Assembly (NCBI GenBank): GCA_963703605.1
Contig: CAVPFC010000035.1
Coordinates: forward strand, 1 to 64,000
Length of the DNA: 64,000 nt
Source of the DNA: DASXKD01 sp963703605
GTDB taxonomy: Bacteria; Actinomycetota; Actinomycetes; Streptosporangiales; Streptosporangiaceae
Direction: 5' to 3'
Position numbers and translations under genes: made by a program. Positions 26,507-35,809 of the stretch are shown here, in pieces. The notes under the pieces were generated by a model. The model was not told the DNA's origin and ran no database searches. It was given only the letters and a program-made list of their open reading frames with translations. How positions within the stretch are numbered: the stretch's first letter is position 1; every line of letters starts with the position of its first letter.

Positions 26507-27022
26507 TTACCAGTGCTCGCGGTGGACGATGTCCTCGAACGGATGCCGGTTGGGACGTAGCACGGGCGCGAGCGGCCGGCCGGCCGGGTACCCGAGCGCG
26601 ATCAGGTACGCGCAGAACCTGTCCTCGGGGAACCCGAGCACCTTGCGGGCGAGCGCCTGGTCGGCGACCCCGGCGTGGCCGCTGCCGATCCCCAGATCGG
26701 CGGCGGCCACCATGATGCTCATCGTGGCCTGGCCCAGGTCGTAGTAACACCGGATGCGCTGGCGCTCGCCGTCGGGCTCGGGCGCGACCAGGGCGATCGC
26801 GGCGGCGGCCCCGGCGAGGTACCCGGCTCCCGGGCTCACCCGGGCCAGCTCGGCCAGCCGCTGCGGCGCGGTGACGACTACGAAGTCCCACGGCTGCCAG
26901 TTCTGCGAGGAGGGTGACCGGCGCCCGGCCTCCAGCATCCGGTCCAGGTGATCCGCCGCGATCGGCTGGCCGGAGAAGGCCCGCACGTTCCGGCGTGCCC
27001 GCAGCGCGTCCCACGTCTCCAC
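26507..27022 (-). CDS. Nitroreductase family protein
   Basis: 171-residue FMN enzyme: METWDALRARRNVRAFSGQPI with the Arg-rich FMN-binding start, GRRSPSSQNWQPWDFVVV, and GIGSGHAGVADQALARKVLGFPED near the phosphate site. The family reduces nitro compounds, quinones or enones with NAD(P)H; the short form here matches the actinobacterial group, with possible F420 or FMN use undecided. It converges on the ABC permease with a 4-bp gap and is divergent from the VOC gene. Confidence 0.88.
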   Translation of the reverse strand: METWDALRARRNVRAFSGQPIAADHLDRMLEAGRRSPSSQNWQPWDFVVVTAPQRLAELARVSPGAGYLAGAAAAIALVAPEPDGERQRIRCYYDLGQATMSIMVAAADLGIGSGHAGVADQALARKVLGFPEDRFCAYLIALGYPAGRPLAPVLRPNRHPFEDIVHREHW

Positions 27023-27140
27023 GAGCGCTGCATACCCGGGCCGGGAGTGGAGAAACGAGTGCGGGACGGGGCCGGTTCCGTATGCTGTCCCCTGGATTAC
27101 GCGCGGTCAGCGCCCTGACCTGGAGCTGGGGGAGGAAACG

Positions 27141-27926
27141 ATGGTGACCCGCGATACCGCCTGGCCCAGCGGCACACCATGCTGGGTGGATCTGGGCGTG
27201 CCGGACATCGCGAAAGCCGGCGCGTTCTACGCGGGGCTGTTCGGCTGGGAGACGCTGCCCGGGCCGCCCGAGGCGGGCGGGTACACCGTCTGCCGCAAGG
27301 ACGGCCGGCAGGTCGCGGGCATCGGGCCGAACATGGGCCCGCCGGGCTCGCCGTCCTCGTGGACCACCTACCTCGCGGCCGACGACGCGGCGAAGACCGC
27401 CGCGAAGATCAAAGGGGCCGGTGGCCAGGTCGTGACGGGGCCCATGGACGTGATGGACCAGGGCCGGATGGCGATCGCGACCGACCCCGCCGGGGCGACG
27501 TTCGGCCTCTGGCAGGCCCGCGCGCATACCGGGGCGCAGCTCGCGAACGAGCCGGGGTCGCTGTCCTGGAACGAGAACCTCAGCCGCGACCTCGACGGCA
27601 ACAAGTCGTTCTACCAGGCGGTGTTCGGCTACGAGTACGGGGACATCGGGGATGCCGGGTTCCGGTACTTCACCCTCAAGATCGGCGGCACCGAGGTGGG
27701 GGGCATCGGTGAGCTCGACGACGGCTTCCCGGCCGACGTCCCCGCGCACTGGTCGGTCTACTTCGGGGTGGCGGACACCGACGCCGCCGTCGCCACGGTC
27801 GGCGACCTGGGCGGGACCACGCTGCGCCCGGCCTGGGATACCCCGTACGGCCGGATGGCCGTGGTCGCCGACAACCACGGCGCGTCCTTCTCGCTGATCA
27901 GCATCGCCCCGCCAGACCCGGCCTGA
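27141..27926 (+). CDS. Two-domain VOC (glyoxalase/bleomycin-resistance) family protein
   Basis: 261 residues with two VOC modules. First: PCWVDLGVPDIAKAGAFYAGLFGWE ... MAIATDPAGATFGLWQ. Second: SWNENLSRDLDGNKSFYQAVFGYEYGD ... MAVVADNHGASFSLI. Paired metal-ligand positions are only partly kept, so a binding or accessory role is as likely as catalysis. This architecture is common in streptomycetes as 'VOC family protein'. ATG 27141, with GGGGGAGGAAA a few bases upstream. Single gene between the nitroreductase and a drug exporter. Confidence 0.88.
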   Translation: MVTRDTAWPSGTPCWVDLGVPDIAKAGAFYAGLFGWETLPGPPEAGGYTVCRKDGRQVAGIGPNMGPPGSPSSWTTYLAADDAAKTAAKIKGAGGQVVTGPMDVMDQGRMAIATDPAGATFGLWQARAHTGAQLANEPGSLSWNENLSRDLDGNKSFYQAVFGYEYGDIGDAGFRYFTLKIGGTEVGGIGELDDGFPADVPAHWSVYFGVADTDAAVATVGDLGGTTLRPAWDTPYGRMAVVADNHGASFSLISIAPPDPA

Positions 27927-27968
27927 CCGGGCCCCGTATTGGCGGGCGGCCGGGTGACGCCGCCCGGG

Positions 27969-29414
27969 TCAGGGCGCGCCGACGGGAACCATGGGCTCGT
28001 CGGTCATGAGCCGGGCCGCGGTCCGTGCCGCGGTGGCCCGCGCCCAGCGGCCGGTGGTGGCCAGGCCGGTCGCGAGCACAAGCGCCCCGAAGCCCGCGAT
28101 GATCAGCCACCCGAGGTGGCTGGCCTGGACGAAGCCGGTGCGCAGCGGGCCGTGCAGGGCCGAGGCCAGCGCGGAACCGGCCAGCGCGACGCCCAGCGAG
28201 CTGCCCACCTGCCGGCTGGTCGAGGCCACCGCCGCGGCCACGCCGGCCTGGGCGAGGGGCATTCCGGAGACCGCCGTGGTGCTGATCGGCGGGTTGACCA
28301 TGCCGTTTCCGACCCCGAAGGCCAGGTAGGCGAGGATCAGCCAGCCCACGGCCGTGGTCGCCGTGACCAGGGACAGCAGGACGGCGCTGGCGGTCATCAT
28401 GACACCGGCCACCAGCAGCGGCACCCGTGCCCCGCGACGGCCGGTGATCCGCCCGGCCAGCGGCGCGGCCAGCGCGGTCATCGCCGCCATCGGCAGCGTG
28501 TACAGGCCCGCGTCCAGCGCGGACAGCCCGCGCACGTCCTGGAGGTAGAGCGTGTTGAGGAACAGGAAGCCGGCCAGCGCGGCGAACGCGCTGATGGCGA
28601 TCACCACCGCCCCGGAGAACGGCGCGCTGCGGAAGAACCGCAGGTCTAGCAGGGGTTCCTCGCGGCGCGGCTCGACGATGACCAGGGCCGCAGCGGCGGC
28701 CGCCGCGATGGCGAACAGCGTGAGGATCGTCGCCGAGTGCCAGCCCCAGCGCGGCCCCTCGATGATCGCGTAGGTGACCGAGGCGAGCATCACGATGATC
28801 AGCACCTGGCCGACCGGATCGATCCGTCTCGGGTGAGCGGCCCGGGATTCGGGCACCACGAGCGCGGTCAGCACGATGGCCGCGATGCCGACCGGGATGT
28901 TGACCCAGAAGATGCCCCGCCACCCCACGCTGGCGACGAGCGCGCCGCCGGCCACCGGGCCCAGCGCCATGCTGAGCCCGAACACCGCGCCCCACACCCC
29001 GATCGCCCCGGCCCGTTCCCGCGAGTTGGTGAACGTGTTGGCGATGATGGACATGGCAACCGGGTTGAGCATCGAACCGCCGATCGCCTGCACCATGCGG
29101 AACGCGATCAGCCAGCCCAGCCCCGGCGCGAGACTGCACAGCGCCGAGCCGACGGTGAACACGGCCAGCCCCGTCTGGAACGTGCGCCGCCGCCCCACCC
29201 GGTCGCCGGTGGAACCCGCCAGCATCAGGAAGCTGGCCACGACCAGCGTGTAGGCGTCGATCGTCCATTGCAGCCCGGACACCGAGGCGTGCAGTTCCCG
29301 CTGGATGGACGGGAGGGCGATGTTGACGATCGTGGCGTCGATCCCCACGACGAACAGGCTGGAACAGCAGACGGCAAGCACGAGCAGTCGCCGCCGACGG
29401 CTGAGTTCCGGCAT
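27969..29414 (-). CDS. DHA2-family MFS drug exporter
   Basis: 481 residues, 14 predicted helices, drug:H+ antiporter-2 (EmrB/QacA) type. Family motifs: DATIVNIALPSIQREL after helix 1, GSTGDRVGRRRTFQTGL (motif A), FRMVQAIGGSMLNPVAM, and motif C GAVFGLSMALGPVAGGALV in helix 5. Probably exports a hydrophobic toxin or metabolite. Upstream, CTTGTATACAG (29424-29434) is a near-palindromic sequence that could be an operator. The convergent VOC gene ends 42 bp away. Confidence 0.92.
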   Translation of the reverse strand: MPELSRRRRLLVLAVCCSSLFVVGIDATIVNIALPSIQRELHASVSGLQWTIDAYTLVVASFLMLAGSTGDRVGRRRTFQTGLAVFTVGSALCSLAPGLGWLIAFRMVQAIGGSMLNPVAMSIIANTFTNSRERAGAIGVWGAVFGLSMALGPVAGGALVASVGWRGIFWVNIPVGIAAIVLTALVVPESRAAHPRRIDPVGQVLIIVMLASVTYAIIEGPRWGWHSATILTLFAIAAAAAAALVIVEPRREEPLLDLRFFRSAPFSGAVVIAISAFAALAGFLFLNTLYLQDVRGLSALDAGLYTLPMAAMTALAAPLAGRITGRRGARVPLLVAGVMMTASAVLLSLVTATTAVGWLILAYLAFGVGNGMVNPPISTTAVSGMPLAQAGVAAAVASTSRQVGSSLGVALAGSALASALHGPLRTGFVQASHLGWLIIAGFGALVLATGLATTGRWARATAARTAARLMTDEPMVPVGAP

Positions 29415-29551
29415 GGGCCCTCGCTTGTATACAGAGTCCCGGTACTTGCGAACCTACAACTAACGTCCGGCGATCAACGCAGGCTGTGTCCAAGGTCACC
29501 CGCATGGTGGCCGCCCGTCGCGGCCCCGCGGCGCGCCGTGCCGCGGCGCGG

Positions 29552-31141
29552 TTAGCCCAGGTCGCGCTGGCGGAGGGCGACCAGGCCGGCCCCGGTAAGC
29601 AGCACGGCCACGGCGGTGAGCCAGAGCAGCGGCGAGAGGGTGAACGCGGTGCCGGGGAGCTTGGGACTGTGGGTGAACGGCGAGATATCGAGCACCCAGT
29701 GGCTCAACCGGAGCACCGGGCCGGCGATCGCGACGAGCGCGGCGGCCCCGAGCAGCCCCCAGCTTACGCCGACGGCCAGCCGCGGCGCGAGGCCGAACAG
29801 AGCCACCGCCACCCCCGCCATCAGCCACGCGGTGGGCAGCTGGGCGAGCGCGGCGCCGAGCAGCCGCAGCACCTGGGTGCCCATGCCGCCGTGCGTGCCG
29901 TAGGCAACGCCCGCGGCCGCGCCCACCGCGGCCAGCATCAGCGCCGGCCCGATCACGGCGGTGAGCACGTGCCCCGCCGCCCAGCGGGCCCGGCTGACCG
30001 GTGCGGCGAGCACGGGCTCGGCCCGCTGCCCGGTCTCCTCGTCGTGCAGCCGCAGCACCGCCGCGATCGCGTACGCGGCGGCCACGATGGCGGACTCCTG
30101 GAACAGCACCACGAAGTAGGCGTTCACCAGGCCCGAGCGCCCGCCGTACCGGAACACGTCCGCCCGTACCTGCGGGCTGTTCAGCAGCGCGCCTATCCCG
30201 TGGGCCGCCGCGCCGAGCACCGCGCCCGCCACCAGGAAGCCGCACAGCCAGCCGAGCAGCGAGCCGCGCTGGAGCCGCAGCGCGAGCGTGACCGGGCCCC
30301 GCAGCCACCGGGTAGCGGCGGGCCGGCCGGGCCGGGCCGGCAGCAGCCCGGCGCCGACGTCACGGTGCGCGGCGAGCACCCAGCCCAGCGCGCTGAACCC
30401 GGCGGCCGCGGCGGCCGACAGCGCGACCACCCACCACCGCTCCCCCGCGAACGGGCGCAGCCGTTCCGCCCAGCCCAGCGGGGACACCCAGACCAGCCAG
30501 GAGAGGCCGGGGTTGGCGTCGCCTACGGCGCGCAGCAGGTAGGCCACGCCGAGCAGGCTGGCCGCGATCCCCCGCGCGGCCCGCGCGCCGTCGGTGAGCT
30601 GCGCGCACGCGACCGCTATCCCGGCGAACACCCACCCCGGCGCCGCGACCTGGAGGCCGAGCGCCACGGACCCGGCCGCGGGCATGCCGAGGAACAGGCC
30701 CACCACGAGGATCAGCACGGCCAGGACGGTGCAGGCAACCAGCGCGAGCGACAGGCCCGCCACCGGTGGGGCCTGCCGGCCGATCGCGGTGGCGCGGAGC
30801 AGTTCGAGCCGCCCGGCCTCCTCGTCGCCGCGGGTGTGCCGGATTACCAGGAAGATGGCCATCAGCGCGCAGCCCGCGGCCGCGATGATCCCGATCCGCC
30901 AGGCGGTGATGCCGCCGAGCGAGGAGGAGTAGGCGGTTCCGTAGATCGCGGCTATCGAGGGGTTGTGCCCCACCCCGGCGGCCAGCGACGCCCGGTCGGC
31001 GGCGGTCGGGTAGCCCTTCTTCAGGCTGTAACCGGTGCTGGCGACCACCGCGGTCAGCGCGTAGAGCCAGACCGGCAGCAGGATCCGGTCCCGGCGCGCG
31101 GCCAGCCGGGCGAGCTCGCCGGTCCCGGCCAGGCCGGTCAT
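29552..31141 (-). CDS. ABC-2 type exporter permease (polyketide-antibiotic type)
   Basis: 529-residue membrane protein with about 12 helices arranged as two repeated halves, each containing a cytoplasmic loop that ends in an arginine-rich segment (RHTRGDEEAGRLELLRATAIGR and LRLHDEETGQRAEPVLAAPVSRARW). This duplicated DEETG(R)xE...L motif marks the actinobacterial antibiotic exporter permeases (TetXYZ/anibiotic ABC group). Overlaps the ATPase gene upstream by 4 bp. Together they form an exporter, likely for a polyketide-like drug. Confidence 0.88.
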   Translation of the reverse strand: MTGLAGTGELARLAARRDRILLPVWLYALTAVVASTGYSLKKGYPTAADRASLAAGVGHNPSIAAIYGTAYSSSLGGITAWRIGIIAAAGCALMAIFLVIRHTRGDEEAGRLELLRATAIGRQAPPVAGLSLALVACTVLAVLILVVGLFLGMPAAGSVALGLQVAAPGWVFAGIAVACAQLTDGARAARGIAASLLGVAYLLRAVGDANPGLSWLVWVSPLGWAERLRPFAGERWWVVALSAAAAAGFSALGWVLAAHRDVGAGLLPARPGRPAATRWLRGPVTLALRLQRGSLLGWLCGFLVAGAVLGAAAHGIGALLNSPQVRADVFRYGGRSGLVNAYFVVLFQESAIVAAAYAIAAVLRLHDEETGQRAEPVLAAPVSRARWAAGHVLTAVIGPALMLAAVGAAAGVAYGTHGGMGTQVLRLLGAALAQLPTAWLMAGVAVALFGLAPRLAVGVSWGLLGAAALVAIAGPVLRLSHWVLDISPFTHSPKLPGTAFTLSPLLWLTAVAVLLTGAGLVALRQRDLG

Positions 31142-32067
31142 CCCCGTCCCTCCCCGGCGACACCGGCGACGCCGGCGGGCTCAGGCTCGGGGCCGTAGTG
31201 GCGCAGGAACAGCTCCTCCAGGGTGGGCGGCTGGCACACCAGGCTCTTCACCCCGGCCGCGGTGAGCTGGCGCAACACGGCGTCGAGCGCGGTGTTGTCC
31301 ACCTGGCAGCGCACCCGGGTACCGGTGACGTCGAGGCTGTGCACCCCGGCCAGGCCCGCCAGCCCGGCCGGCGGCGTCTCCAGCTCCGCGTCGACCGAGG
31401 CCCGGTTCAGGTGACGCATGTCGGCGATGGCTCCCGAGTCGACCGTGCGGCCCGCCCGGATGATCGTCACCCGGTCGCACAGCGCCTCGACCTCGCTCAG
31501 GATGTGGCTGGACAGCAGCACGGTCGTCCCGCCCCGGGCGAGGTCCTCGATCGCCTCGCGAAACGCGGCCTCCATCAGCGGGTCGAGCCCGGACGTGGGC
31601 TCGTCCATGATGAGCAGCTCGGCGCCGGACGCCAGCGCCGCGACCAGGGCCACCTTCTGCCGGTTCCCCTTGGAATAGGCCCGGCTCTTCTTGGCCGGGT
31701 CCAGCTCGAAGCGCTCCAGCAGCTCGTCCCGGCGCTTGGCGTCGATCCCGCCGCGCAGCCGTCCGAGCAGGTCGATGATCTCGCCGCCGGACAGGTTCGG
31801 CCAGAGCGTGACGTCGCCCGGCACGTAGGCCAGCCGCCGGTGCAGCGTGGTGGGGTCGCGCCACGGGTCGCCGCCGAGCAGCGTCGCGGTCCCGCCGCCG
31901 GCCCGCAGCAGGCCGAGCAGGATGCGGATCGTGGTCGTTTTGCCTGCCCCGTTCGGCCCGAGGAAGCCGTGCACCTCCCCGGTGGTGACGCTCAGATCCA
32001 GGCCGTCCAGCGCGCGGGTCCGGCCGAAGTTCTTGCGGAGCCCGGCCACGTCGATTGCCGCCGTCAT
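31138..32067 (-). CDS. ABC exporter ATP-binding protein (daunorubicin-resistance type)
   Basis: 309 residues. Walker A GPNGAGKTT, signature YSKGNRQKVAL (a divergent form of LSGGQ, as in antibiotic exporters), Walker B LLIMDEPTSGLDP, switch His in VLLSSHILSEVE. A C-terminal domain of about 90 residues follows (VDAELETPPAGLAGLAGVHSLDV). First gene of the operon, divergent from a MarR/GbsR-like regulator at 32199; the 130-bp space contains the dyad AAGTT-CTGA-AACTT. Confidence 0.92.
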   Translation of the reverse strand: MTAAIDVAGLRKNFGRTRALDGLDLSVTTGEVHGFLGPNGAGKTTTIRILLGLLRAGGGTATLLGGDPWRDPTTLHRRLAYVPGDVTLWPNLSGGEIIDLLGRLRGGIDAKRRDELLERFELDPAKKSRAYSKGNRQKVALVAALASGAELLIMDEPTSGLDPLMEAAFREAIEDLARGGTTVLLSSHILSEVEALCDRVTIIRAGRTVDSGAIADMRHLNRASVDAELETPPAGLAGLAGVHSLDVTGTRVRCQVDNTALDAVLRQLTAAGVKSLVCQPPTLEELFLRHYGPEPEPAGVAGVAGEGRG

Positions 32068-32093
32068 GCTGGATAGCCTACGCTGGCTTCACA

Positions 32094-32107
32094 AAGTTCT
32101 GAAACTT
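32094..32107. promoter_or_regulatory. Dyad between ABC exporter and its regulator
   Basis: AAGTT-CTGA-AACTT within an AT-rich 60 bp stretch between divergent genes. Location and symmetry fit a binding site for the MarR/GbsR-like protein encoded next to it. Confidence 0.5.
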
Positions 32108-32198
32108 CAATATCTCTTATTTACTCAACGGCTCGCGCGTGGCTGGCCGGCCCCGTGACGGAGGCCCGTCGGCGGGGCGGGCCAGAAGAAGGGCGGCG

Positions 32199-32702
32199 AT
32201 GGCGGTCGGTCCGGTTCCCCAGCGCGACGAGCGGGCGGTCCGCCGGTTCGTGGAGCGGTTCGCCGCCGGGCTGGTGGAGGCCGGGATGCCGGCCATGCCG
32301 GCCCGGGTGTTCTCCGTCCTGCTGACCATCGACTCGGGCCGCCTGACCGCCGCCGAGCTGGCCACGTGGCTCGACGCGAGCCCCGCGGCGATCTCCGGCG
32401 CGGTGCGCTACCTGGTGCTGGTCGGCATGATCAGCCGCGAGCACGTGCCGGGCTCCCGGCGGGCCGTGTACGCGGTGCTCGACGACCTCTGGTACGAGGT
32501 ATCGGTCCGGCAGGACCAGGCGATCACCCGCTGGGCCAGCGCGGCCAGGGATGGGGTGGAGGTGCTGGACCCGGTCACCCCGGCGGGCCGCCGCATGGCC
32601 GAGACGCTCGACTTCATCCTGTTCCTCCAGCAGGAGATGGCCGAGATCATGGTGCGCTGGCGCGCCCACCAGGCCGCCCAGGACAAGCCTGCCCCTGACT
32701 AG
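32199..32702 (+). CDS. MarR/GbsR-type transcriptional regulator
   Basis: 167 residues from ATG 32199, with AGAAGAAGGG upstream (GTG 32139 is less likely). Winged helix-turn-helix of the MarR superfamily: MPARVFSVLLTIDSGRLTAAELATWLDASPAAISGAVRYLVLVGMI, wing SREHVPGSRRAVYAV, then dimerisation helices (RRMAETLDFILFLQQEMAEIMVRWRAH). This type usually represses a divergently encoded exporter, here the ABC pair at 29552-32067. Confidence 0.9.
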   Translation: MAVGPVPQRDERAVRRFVERFAAGLVEAGMPAMPARVFSVLLTIDSGRLTAAELATWLDASPAAISGAVRYLVLVGMISREHVPGSRRAVYAVLDDLWYEVSVRQDQAITRWASAARDGVEVLDPVTPAGRRMAETLDFILFLQQEMAEIMVRWRAHQAAQDKPAPD

Positions 32703-32768
32703 CCACGGCCGGGCCTGACCGGTGGGGCGGCGGGTGACCACCTCGCTCCGTTTGGAAAGAATCTAAGA

Positions 32769-34649
32769 GTGACTCAGCCCGCATCTGTCGCCGTCGTTGA
32801 GCGGACGGCCTGGGGGCGCAACCTCCAGACCCCCCTGAACAAGTTCCTGGCGACCGAGACCGGCAGCGCCGCGGTCCTGCTGGCCGCCACGATCGCGGCG
32901 CTGGTCTGGGCGAACGTCCACCCCGCCTCGTACGAATCGGTGTGGGCGACGCCGGTGTCACTGCGGCTGGGCGGCGTGAGCGTGTCCCAGGACCTGCACG
33001 GCTGGGTGAACAGCGGCCTGATGACGTTCTTCTTCCTGGTGATCGGGCTGGAGGCGCGCCGCGAGTTCGACATGGGCGAGTTGCGCGAACGGCGCCGGAT
33101 GGCGGTGCCGCTGGCCGCGGGGCTCGGCGGCCTGGTGGTGCCGGTGGTGATCTTCCTCGCGGTGAACGCGGGCCGCCCGTCGGCGTCCGGCTGGGGTGCG
33201 GCGATGTCCACCGACACCGCGTTCGCGCTCGGCATGCTGGCCCTGGTCGGCCCGCGGCAGGCCGAACGGCTGCGCAGCTACCTGCTGACCTTCGCCGTGG
33301 TGGACGACTTCACCACGATCGTGATCATCGCGGTTGTGTACAGCGGCCACATCGAGATCCCGGCGCTGCTAGCCGGGCTGGGCGCGCTGGTCCTGGTCTA
33401 CCTGGCCAGAACGGCGGGCCTGCGGCCGGGCGTGCTGTACGCGGCGCTCGGCCTGGCCGCGTGGGCGGCGTTCTTCAAGTCCGGCGTCGACCCCGCCGTC
33501 GTCGGCATGGTGATCGGCCTGCTGACGCCGGCGTACCCGGCCGCCCGCGATGACCTGGAGCGGGCCACGACCCGCGTGCGCCGGTTCCGGGAGCAGCCCA
33601 CCGCGGAGACGGCCCGGGCGGCCAGCATCAGCCTGTCCGAGTCGATCTCGCCGAACGGGCGGCTCCAGGAGACCTTCCACCCCTGGGCCAGCTACGTGAT
33701 CGTGCCGCTGTTCGCACTCTCCAACGCCGGCCTGGTGATCACAGGGCCGTTCCTGGCCCGGGCGTTCACCTCGCCGGTCACCCTCGGCATCCTGATCGGC
33801 TACGTGGTCGGCAAGCCGATCGGGACGACCGGTGGCGCGTGGCTGGTCACGGTGGCCAGCCGCGGCCGGATCCGCCCGCCCGCGGGCTGGGCCGCGGTCG
33901 CCGGCGCGGGCACGATCGCGGGCATCGGCGTCACCGTGTCCCTGCTGGTCGCCTCGCTGGCCTTCCGCGGCGAGGAACTGGCCGAGGCGAAGGCGGGCGT
34001 GCTGGCCGCCGCGCTCGCCGCCGCCATCCTCACCTGGGCGGTCTTCCAGGTGACCAACGTCCTGCCCAAGAAGGCGCGGCTGCGCGCGCTGCTCGGCACG
34101 CAGGCGGGCATCATCGACCTGGCCGCGCCGGTCGACCCGCGCCGGGACCATCTGCGTGGTCCGGCCAAGGCACCGGTCACCGTCGTCGAGTACGGGGATT
34201 TCGAGTGCCCGTACTGCGGCCGGGCCGAGCCGGCCATCCGCGAGCTGCTGGCCGACTTCGGCAACGTGAGCTACGTCTGGCGGCACCTGCCGCTCACCGA
34301 CGTCCACCCGCACGCCGAGCTCGCGGCCGAGGCGGCGGAGGCGGCCGCCGCGCAGGGGGCGTTCTGGGAGATGCACGACACGCTGCTGGGCCACCAGGAC
34401 GCGCTGAAGCCGGGTGACCTGGTCGGCTACGCCGTGGATCTCGGCCTGGACGCCGAGCGGTTCGCCCGGGACCTGCGCACGCACGCCTACGCCGCCCGGG
34501 TGGCCGAGGACGTGGACACCGCCGACCTGGGCGCGGTGTCCGGCACGCCGACGTTCTTCATCAACGGGCAGCGGCATCAGGGGGCCTACGACATCGACTC
34601 GCTGTCGCAGGCGGTGCGGACGGCCCGGGCGGTGGCGACGATCAGCTGA
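32769..34649 (+). CDS. nhaA: Na+/H+ antiporter NhaA fused to a DsbA-like thioredoxin domain
   Basis: 626 residues. Residues 1 to about 430 are NhaA: FFFLVIGLEARREF, MSTDTAFALGMLALVG and the transport site VVDDFTTIVIIAVVYSG (the DD pair), then later helices with ISPNGRLQETFHPW. Residues about 460-626 are a thioredoxin-fold domain: VTVVEYGDFECPYCGRAEP with a CPYC active site, HLPLTDVHPHAELAAEAAEAA, and the cis-Pro region VSGTPTFFINGQRHQG. NhaA-thioredoxin fusions are known in actinobacteria. The partner domain may sense or maintain redox state in the envelope. The gene stands alone. Confidence 0.93.
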   Translation: MTQPASVAVVERTAWGRNLQTPLNKFLATETGSAAVLLAATIAALVWANVHPASYESVWATPVSLRLGGVSVSQDLHGWVNSGLMTFFFLVIGLEARREFDMGELRERRRMAVPLAAGLGGLVVPVVIFLAVNAGRPSASGWGAAMSTDTAFALGMLALVGPRQAERLRSYLLTFAVVDDFTTIVIIAVVYSGHIEIPALLAGLGALVLVYLARTAGLRPGVLYAALGLAAWAAFFKSGVDPAVVGMVIGLLTPAYPAARDDLERATTRVRRFREQPTAETARAASISLSESISPNGRLQETFHPWASYVIVPLFALSNAGLVITGPFLARAFTSPVTLGILIGYVVGKPIGTTGGAWLVTVASRGRIRPPAGWAAVAGAGTIAGIGVTVSLLVASLAFRGEELAEAKAGVLAAALAAAILTWAVFQVTNVLPKKARLRALLGTQAGIIDLAAPVDPRRDHLRGPAKAPVTVVEYGDFECPYCGRAEPAIRELLADFGNVSYVWRHLPLTDVHPHAELAAEAAEAAAAQGAFWEMHDTLLGHQDALKPGDLVGYAVDLGLDAERFARDLRTHAYAARVAEDVDTADLGAVSGTPTFFINGQRHQGAYDIDSLSQAVRTARAVATIS

Positions 34650-34804
34650 TGACAGGGGGACGGCGGGGAGAGGCATGGCCGGGGCGCGCCCAGAGTCGCA
34701 ACACCGTGACGGTCCGGGTACCGTGTGGCGCACGGGCTCGCGGGATTGCGGACGGCGTTTTGCTGGTTGCCATTGCTGTAGCCCAACGCTGAGGAGGCGT
34801 GAGC

Positions 34805-35731
34805 ATGGTGCCGGATGCGGGGGACCTTTACCAGGTCGACCCGGGCGCGCCCAAGCTGGACGGAGCGGTCCTGCTGCACTACCTGGACGGGTTCATCGAC
34901 GCGGGCGCGGCGGGCCGGCTGCTGACCGCGCACCTGCTGGGCAGCCTGGACCACGAGGCGGTGGTGACGTTCGACGTGGACCGGCTGATCGACTACCGGT
35001 CGCGCCGGCCGCCGATGAACTACGACAAGGACCACTGGGAGTCCTACGAGGCGCCCGAGATCGCGATCCACCAGGTGCGCGACGGCGAGGGAAAGCAGTT
35101 CCTGATCCTGACCGGCCCCGAGCCGGACCACGAATGGGAGCGGTTCACCAGCGCCGTGGCGGCGGTGAGCTCCCGGCTCGGCGCGGAGCTCGTGGTCGGG
35201 TTCCACGGCATCCCGATGGGCGTCCCGCACACCCGGCCGCTCGGCGTGACCGCCCACGGGACCAAGCCCGAGCTGGTGCAAGGATCGCGGCCGGTCGTGG
35301 ACCGGCTCCAGGTGCCCGGCAGCGCGGCGTCGCTGCTCGAGCTGCGGCTCGGCGAGGACAACCGGTCGGCGGCCGGCTTCGCCGTGCACGTGCCGCACTA
35401 CCTGGCGCAGGCCGCGTATCCCGCGGCGGCGGTGGCGCTGCTGGAGTCGGTGACCCGGGCCACCGGCCTGTCCCTGCCCGACGAGGCGCTGCGCGACGCC
35501 GCCCGGCGCACCGACGAGGAGATCGCGCGCCAGGTGGAGGCGTCCGAGGAGATCACCGAGCTGGTGGACGCGCTGGAGCGCCAGTACGACGAGTTCATGG
35601 AGGCCGCGTCCGCCGACGGGCTGATGGCCGACCAGGCGGCGGCGAACATGCCGACGGCCGAGGAACTCGGCGCGCAGTTCGAGCGCTTCCTTGCCGAGCA
35701 GCAGGGCCGGTCCGACTCGCCGGACACCTGA
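34805..35731 (+). CDS. PAC2-family protein (proteasome-assembly-chaperone-like)
   Basis: 308 residues from ATG 34805, seven bases after GAGGAGG. PAC2 fold: DGAVLLHYLDGFIDAGAAGRLLTAHLL, ITGPEPDHEWERF-type block, GFHGIPMGVPHTRPLGVTAHG, VHVPHYLAQAAYPAAAVALLE. Actinobacteria have such proteins together with a 20S proteasome, but a direct chaperone role is not proven. The C-terminal 70 residues are acidic and helical (VEASEEITELVDALERQYDEF). Confidence 0.88.
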   Translation: MVPDAGDLYQVDPGAPKLDGAVLLHYLDGFIDAGAAGRLLTAHLLGSLDHEAVVTFDVDRLIDYRSRRPPMNYDKDHWESYEAPEIAIHQVRDGEGKQFLILTGPEPDHEWERFTSAVAAVSSRLGAELVVGFHGIPMGVPHTRPLGVTAHGTKPELVQGSRPVVDRLQVPGSAASLLELRLGEDNRSAAGFAVHVPHYLAQAAYPAAAVALLESVTRATGLSLPDEALRDAARRTDEEIARQVEASEEITELVDALERQYDEFMEAASADGLMADQAAANMPTAEELGAQFERFLAEQQGRSDSPDT

Positions 35732-35809
35732 CCCGGCAAACTCGTCCCCGGCGTACCCGCTACCGGGCAGACTCAGGACCGTAACCAGGCAGACCGGCGG
35801 AGGCCAGGC

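Noticed and set aside
29486..31198. A 570-codon plus-strand open frame
   Set aside because: It is antisense to the ABC permease; Arg/Gly/Gln-rich shadow translation.
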